A DNA stretch of 64,000 nt, taken from positions 10,840-74,839 of the forward strand of contig JAZTXR010000055.1 of the NCBI GenBank assembly GCA_045636545.1, written 5' to 3'. Of the stretch, positions 60,165-64,000 are shown piece by piece. Origin of the DNA: HGM04593 sp045636545 (GTDB lineage: Bacteria > Bacteroidota > Bacteroidia > Bacteroidales > Bacteroidaceae). Under the pieces are notes generated by a model. It was not told the DNA's origin. It saw nothing but the letters and a program-made list of their open reading frames with translations, and made no database searches. Positions within the stretch are counted from its first letter, which is position 1. Each line of letters begins with the position of its first letter. Both the position numbers and the translations under genes were made by a program.

Positions 60165-60722
60165 TTACCACATCTTATGCTCCGGACATTCTTTCAAGAA
60201 TTGTGTTATATCCTCTTTTGTGCATCCCGATTCGTCTGTTTCCAATTTTAATCCTCTGCATTGATAGTTATAAATCTCCCTTGTTTGAACATTGACAGAA
60301 CTATAAACTATTGAATAGAACATCTTATCTGGTTTTTCACAGAATATGATGTAAACAATTGCTCCACCTGCTATCCAAGGCTGTATGTCACCGATTATGA
60401 ATTTACCCTGTATGTAATCTTTGTATTCGTCAAGGGTTGTATCTGTAATTTCTCCATTGTTGTATGCATCGATATATTTTCGTACAGTACGGATGTATTC
60501 GTTGTCAACCCACTTTGCTTTATCCCACCCTGCAAAACGAATATCATTCAGAGTCTCGCCCGTAGGGGTAGCCTCTTCTTCCCAATCTTCTGCATCATCA
60601 GACGCATACTCCACAACCTCGGCTATGGCGTTATTCTCCTCCGATGCTACGTTCTTTTTGTTGTTTTGTCCGCAAGACGCAAGCGCGAAGCAACAAGCAA
60701 GTAGTAATATAGTTTTTTTCAT
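60165..60722 (-). CDS. Hypothetical lipoprotein
   Basis: 185 residues with a lipoprotein signal (lipobox LASC). A highly acidic linker (SDDAEDWEEEATPTGE) is followed by a helical-looking domain with four cysteines in the mature part. No recognised domain. It sits between another lipoprotein and the zinc-ribbon/FISUMP gene, 12 bases from the latter's stop, so these are probably co-transcribed. AT-rich. Confidence 0.6.
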   Translation of the reverse strand: MKKTILLLACCFALASCGQNNKKNVASEENNAIAEVVEYASDDAEDWEEEATPTGETLNDIRFAGWDKAKWVDNEYIRTVRKYIDAYNNGEITDTTLDEYKDYIQGKFIIGDIQPWIAGGAIVYIIFCEKPDKMFYSIVYSSVNVQTREIYNYQCRGLKLETDESGCTKEDITQFLKECPEHKMW

Positions 60723-60734
60723 CTTCTATTCATC

Positions 60735-61856
60735 TTATAGGTTATTCTTCCATTTTTTATCGGCAACGGGAAGAATTGAATGGAAAGTTCTTTTGCCGCG
60801 AAATTTCGTTTTATTGTCAGATATAATATCTTCGTTAAAGCTAAATTTAACAGGAGTGCTTAACCATAAATTATCGAGCCTCTCTTTATCCTTTTTTTCA
60901 TTGATTTCTCTTTCTTCTCTATCATCACCCATTGCATTTAATATCTTTTTTTGTCTTTCTATTGTCTCTTGGTATTCTGGGTATCTTCGTCTTTTTTCAT
61001 CTTCCTCTCTTCGGTAGGCTAAAGAGGTTTGTAATAAAAGGCCAAAATCAAAATCAACTACTTTAAAGCGAGCACGATTTGATTCTTCAAATTCCTTCTC
61101 CTTTTTCTGTCTGGCGGTAAGTGTTTTTTCTATTTTTATGTCATTTCGAAAATGAAATACATAGGCATCTCTACCGTCAGATTTTGCGGTGTATTCGGTG
61201 GATGTCCACAAATTGATGCTATCGGTTGAGACCAATGGTAGTATTATTGAGCTACCATTTGGGCCTGTTGCTTTAAGTCCATACTTTTTTGAAACGGGAT
61301 CAATAAATCTTTCCCATTGGCATTTCTTAAATAGCTCTTCAAATTCATCTTTTGTCGGAGTTCTCCACTTATGACCCCAAATTTCAGTTGCGGCATCCTT
61401 CCCTTCACCTCTATAATTTCGGTCAATTTTTTCTAATTCATATCTTGGATATTGTGAATGGGCTTTACAACTCATCCAACGAAATGTCCCGTCCATTTTT
61501 TCGGTAGCCCATAAAACAGAAAGCCCCAAATCAACCCAGCCGTGTGCATCTTTGGTTACGCCTTTTGATGAGAGTTTATTTTTGCAGTTTCTGCAATATT
61601 TTGCATTAAATGGGTTGGTTGTGTAACATTTGTCACACAATTGAAAATCCTCAAATTGTGAAAATTCAGGACGGAAGTGATATTTGTCGCAATTGTGTAA
61701 TGAATCCATATACCCTTTATAAAGAGCATATTTGCTATTTTTTTTGGGTAAGCCACAAGAGGGACAGTACCAACCCGTAAATGTTCTTTTGCATATTGGG
61801 CAATAGGCTTTTATACCTGTCCATAATGTATATTCGAAGTCTACACTTATTTGCAT
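60735..61856 (-). CDS. Double zinc-ribbon protein with FISUMP-like domain
   Basis: 373 residues with no signal peptide. The N-terminus has two zinc ribbons: Cys19, 22, 31, 34 and Cys74, 77, 88, 91. A domain in the style of the Fibrobacter paralogous (FISUMP) family follows: WVDLGLSVLWATEKM, then WRTPTKDEFEELF, ATGPNGSSIILPLVS and LWTSTEY. The C-terminal third is a charged helical region (ARQKKEKEFEESNRARF, RREEDEKRRRYPEYQET). The zinc ribbons suggest nucleic-acid or protein binding. The gene lies next to a PLD-like protein that also has zinc ribbons, so they may act together. Confidence 0.55.
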   Translation of the reverse strand: MQISVDFEYTLWTGIKAYCPICKRTFTGWYCPSCGLPKKNSKYALYKGYMDSLHNCDKYHFRPEFSQFEDFQLCDKCYTTNPFNAKYCRNCKNKLSSKGVTKDAHGWVDLGLSVLWATEKMDGTFRWMSCKAHSQYPRYELEKIDRNYRGEGKDAATEIWGHKWRTPTKDEFEELFKKCQWERFIDPVSKKYGLKATGPNGSSIILPLVSTDSINLWTSTEYTAKSDGRDAYVFHFRNDIKIEKTLTARQKKEKEFEESNRARFKVVDFDFGLLLQTSLAYRREEDEKRRRYPEYQETIERQKKILNAMGDDREEREINEKKDKERLDNLWLSTPVKFSFNEDIISDNKTKFRGKRTFHSILPVADKKWKNNL

Positions 61857-61873
61857 AATTCGTTGCTTTAGGA

Positions 61874-62650
61874 TTAATTACACGTCCATTCTAATTTGTC
61901 GCTACCGCAAAAAGTGCAAAATTTTGTAGACTCAGCATCGATTAGTGCCTCCTCTTGCTTGCGTGAACACTTTTTGCACGTTACTACAATCGTCGTTTTT
62001 CTATGACCGCTTTGAAGCCTTCCGCAATTTTCGCAATATGCGTCATTGTTCCCAACTTTATTGTCGCAATATGGGCACTTCTTAACGCTTGGTACGGTTT
62101 GTACTACCACTGGCGTTGCGGTTGGAGCCGCAGGTTTGGGTGTCTCAACCACCTTTGGCGTATTGACCACTTTTGGAGTTGCACTTGCCACTGGCGCTTC
62201 TCTATAAATGGCTGAGTCTTTGAACTTAACCTTCTGTTGCTCAAATCTGGTGATAAATTGACTTGCGAGAGTAGGGTCATTCGAGATAATTACATTTTCG
62301 CTATTGTGCGAAGCTTTGTAGGTCCAGTTGTATGATCCTGTTATAACCTTTCTAAAGTCGATCACGCAAAATTTGTCGTGCAACAAATCAGCCTCCTTCG
62401 AGACTATAAAACATTCCGAACGGCCAATCTGAATCTCGCTATAATCGATTCCGCATTGAGAATTGATATCATCCAACTGAATAATAATCGAAACATAGCA
62501 GTTATCTTTAGCCTTTTCGAGTAGAGCGTTAAACAACTTCTTGTTTGTAAACCACGCAACGGATACAAATATGGCATAGCGTGCATCTTCAATCTCTTTG
62601 AGGATGCGTTGCTCTATATCTTCAAAAATAACCTCAGTGTTATTTGCCAT
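61874..62650 (-). CDS. Phospholipase D-like protein with C-terminal zinc ribbons
   Basis: 258 residues. A single PLD/HKD domain has His91, Lys93, Asp98 (LHDKFCVID) and the GSYNW motif (Gly105, Ser106, Asn108). Proteins with one HKD motif dimerise to act as nucleases or transphosphatidylases. A proline-rich linker follows (about residues 155-185), then two zinc ribbons, CPYCDNKVGNNDAYCENCG and CKKCSRKQEE...CTFCG. There is no signal peptide, so it is probably cytoplasmic and may bind DNA or RNA. Nuclease versus lipid activity cannot be decided from sequence. Confidence 0.75.
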   Translation of the reverse strand: MANNTEVIFEDIEQRILKEIEDARYAIFVSVAWFTNKKLFNALLEKAKDNCYVSIIIQLDDINSQCGIDYSEIQIGRSECFIVSKEADLLHDKFCVIDFRKVITGSYNWTYKASHNSENVIISNDPTLASQFITRFEQQKVKFKDSAIYREAPVASATPKVVNTPKVVETPKPAAPTATPVVVQTVPSVKKCPYCDNKVGNNDAYCENCGRLQSGHRKTTIVVTCKKCSRKQEEALIDAESTKFCTFCGSDKLEWTCN

Positions 62651-62683
62651 AATGGCTAATGATTTGCACTCTCCAATTCCCCG

Positions 62684-62890
62684 ATGAAAGTGTATAATAA
62701 AACAAGGCGTGGGAACTATATTTGCTTTATCCTAAAGTCAGGTCTTCGCATTACCTTTGGAATGGATAAAGCAATAGCCCACACCAAAGGTTATGTAAAG
62801 AGCCACTACGGGCTGTACAAACCAACGATGTGGTGCTGCTACTATCTTCATTCCAATATCAAAGTTGCGAAGTTTGACTTTAGAAGATAA
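62684..62890 (+). CDS. Doubtful short ORF, 68 residues
   Basis: A plus-strand frame of 68 residues, opposite to the island genes, with a basic, aromatic sequence (KSHYGLYKPTMWCCYYLH). No family recognised. It could be real or a remnant. No promoter was found. From 62891 to about 63348 nothing else can be supported. Confidence 0.2.
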   Translation: MKVYNKTRRGNYICFILKSGLRITFGMDKAIAHTKGYVKSHYGLYKPTMWCCYYLHSNIKVAKFDFRR

Positions 62891-63254
62891 TTTCAATAAC
62901 ACCTTTAATAATAAAAATCATTCTCTCGCTACCACTGTAGCTAAGAACTTATGCAAAAATAATAAAGGTGTTTTGTTTTATCAAGATAATTGCTGAAAAA
63001 ACTTTTTAACCATTGCTGTAGAAGTCTGTAATGCTGATTATGAATAATTTTTGTTTGTAACAGCAGAGTGGCGACAAAATTTGAACAGGGTCTATAAAAA
63101 GATTTCTCCTTAAAAAATGTCGCCTTTATAAAGTTTAGAAACTTAGACAATCGTATGTCTGTAATATCTCCTCTTGTCTTAAACCAAGATAGCGTTTTGT
63201 AATGCTTACGCTTGAATGGCTAAATTTGATTGTCAACATTTTACATCTATTGTT

Positions 63255-63276
63255 TATCGGTAAACAAGCGGTAAAC
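63255..63276 (-). repeat. Tandem 11-base repeat, site 2
   Basis: TATCGGTAAAC followed directly by AAGCGGTAAAC. It resembles the perfect tandem at 57896 and lies about 125 bases to the 3' side of tRNA-Met-like unit 2, inside the island end. Confidence 0.5.
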
Positions 63277-63348
63277 AAATTGCTCGAAAATGGTAATAAT
63301 CAGTGGAATTACAGAATCTTCGGCGTGGCAGAACAGCAAAAATAAGAC

Positions 63349-63395
63349 AAAAAAGAAAGCGCTAACTGCTTGTTTTTGTTGCAATTAACGCTTTT
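63349..63395 (-). terminator. Terminator of tRNA-Met-like unit 2
   Basis: On the minus strand AGCGTTAATTGC pairs with GCAGTTAGCGCT (two mismatches), followed by TTCTTTTTTG. It lies about 10 bases beyond the tRNA-like CCA end. Confidence 0.6.
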
Positions 63396-63400
63396 CTTAT

Positions 63401-63583
63401 TGGTGGGACATCTAGGACTTGAGATTTTTTCGGGCATGCCCTCAACAACACGTGTCTCGTAGAGACCCATTGACTCCGTTGTTTGCCGTCAGCGCAGCTG
63501 GTTCAAACGAATAGAACGGAGGAGATAACCTAGGACCTCCAGATTATGAGTCTGTTGCCAAATATTCTGAGCCGTATTGTTCC
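63401..63583 (-). tRNA. tRNA-Met(CAU)-like unit 2 with 105-base T-loop insertion, 5' half decayed
   Basis: On the minus strand the 3' half is intact. The T-stem CTAGG pairs perfectly with CCTAG, the loop reads TT...CAAGT, and ATGTCCC, A and CCA follow. The anticodon arm ACAGA-CTCATAA-TCTGG is the same as in unit 1. Between T55 and C56 lie 105 bases (63422-63526). They share most of unit 1's insert, with about 28 extra bases near the 3' end including GGGCATGCCC. The 5' acceptor and D-stem are degraded (GGAACAAT...GCTCAG...GGC). The unit is a decayed or non-canonical tRNA. Confidence 0.5.
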
Positions 63584-63656
63584 GAGTGGTTTAATAAGCT
63601 GTTTTATAACCTTTTATGCATGATTCGCGTATCCTGTTAATAAACTCTCAAAAGCA

Positions 63657-63678
63657 AATTAGGAAACAATTAGGAAAC
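63657..63678 (-). repeat. Tandem 11-base repeat upstream of unit 2
   Basis: AATTAGGAAAC occurs twice in succession, perfectly. It lies in the leader between a -7 box and the tRNA-like unit, the same position as the tandem at 57896. Confidence 0.65.
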
Positions 63679-63691
63679 ATTTGCTTTAGTG

Positions 63692-63699
63692 CAAAGATA
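63692..63699 (-). promoter_or_regulatory. Promoter -7 box for tRNA-Met-like unit 2
   Basis: TATCTTTG on the minus strand, about 110 bases upstream of the tRNA-like 5' end. The -33 box is weak. Confidence 0.45.
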
Positions 63700-63886
63700 G
63701 AATATTATATGTAAAAACGATTAAAAGCAACTATTTTTTTCTCCGTCTCAAAACCCCTGACCGCCTTATACATAGAAAGAGCTATAGTCCGGCCTTTAGA
63801 GAGGGGACATAGCAACTAAATATAACGTGAGTTCGATATAAGAAAATCAAATCGCGAACCTGTCATTCTATATTTGCAGAACGAAA

Positions 63887-63914
63887 CGAAGATAGCGAGA
63901 AATCGCTATCTTCG
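63887..63914. other. Perfect hairpin with GAAA tetraloop in a gene-free stretch
   Basis: CGAAGATAGCGA (63887-63898), loop GAAA, TCGCTATCTTCG (63903-63914). No T-tract follows. The stretch 63700-64000 holds no gene that I can support. A TATATTTG box lies just before the hairpin (63869-63876). Confidence 0.6.
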
Positions 63915-64000
63915 CAAGCGGACAGAAGCAGTAAAGGATAAAGATTATAAACTGTCATTGGTGCTTTAGACACCGCTCGGGATGTTAATCCCCTTTACTT

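Noticed and set aside
62941..63150. A 69-codon minus-strand ORF near the island end
   Set aside because: No promoter, no family resemblance and no neighbours that would make it part of an operon. It may be a remnant but cannot be supported.
57697..63583. tmRNA (ssrA) or permuted tmRNA
   Set aside because: The units have a complete anticodon arm with CAU and no tag-reading frame, so they are tRNA-derived.
57600..64000. Prophage
   Set aside because: A GH25 lysozyme alone is not enough. No capsid, tail, terminase, integrase or replication gene is visible.

Overview
The window is chromosomal DNA from a member of the Bacteroidales. The grounds are Bacteroidetes-type promoters (TTTG, about 20 bases, TAnnTTTG), almost no Shine-Dalgarno sequences, and family-typical proteins: DUF5723 and PorT-like outer-membrane proteins, DUF4890, OstA-like, a TlpA/DUF4369-type thioredoxin, and secreted glycosidases with a conserved C-terminal tail. 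The species cannot be fixed from the sequence. A mucin-foraging gut Bacteroidales is a reasonable guess.

Positions 1-57,500 look like ordinary, moderately GC-rich core genome. In order it holds: a truncated outer-membrane barrel; mlaFE lipid transport; lptB; trigger factor-clpP-clpX; recQ; guaB; a surface-biogenesis block (three periplasmic folding factors, an OstA-like protein, a small membrane protein, mutL); an OmpA-family protein; tRNA-Val; purB; a pseudouridine synthase; asnS; a DMT permease; mannose-1-phosphate guanylyltransferase; a ferredoxin; a thioredoxin-like lipid-envelope protein; a split 5'-nucleotidase; rplS; frr-rsgA; asd; tcdA-lolD; an ABC-F ATPase; a PorT-like barrel; and a YqiA-like esterase.

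From 40.8 to 56 kb the genes serve surface nutrition. There is a TonB-dependent receptor with a calycin-like lipoprotein, a GH123/DUF4091 protein, a TPM-domain protein, a lemA gene broken by an in-frame TAA, a diiron flavoprotein, and two very large secreted glycosidases: a GH95 fucosidase-type enzyme and a GH33 sialidase. Fucose, sialic acid and N-acetylgalactosamine are all mucin O-glycan sugars, so these enzymes may cooperate on host glycans.

Positions 57.6-63.7 kb form an AT-rich accessory island, with all recognised genes on the minus strand. They are a phosphodiester-glycosidase-like protein, a GH25 lysozyme, lipoproteins of unknown role, a zinc-ribbon/FISUMP-like protein and a phospholipase D-like protein with zinc ribbons. 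On each side of the island, in the same orientation, lies a tRNA-Met(CAU)-like transcription unit. Both carry a structured insertion between T55 and C56 of the T loop (79 and 105 bases). Upstream of each are a Bacteroidetes promoter and two tandem 11-base repeats, and downstream is a hairpin terminator. This is the strongest candidate for something undescribed: either decayed attachment sites of an integrative element or a new structured RNA.

Two families of small palindromic repeats are also scattered in front of genes. One is a roughly 190-bp MITE-like element with two full and two partial copies. The other is a roughly 70-bp inverted repeat with two copies. No CRISPR array, rRNA operon, transposase or integrase gene is visible.
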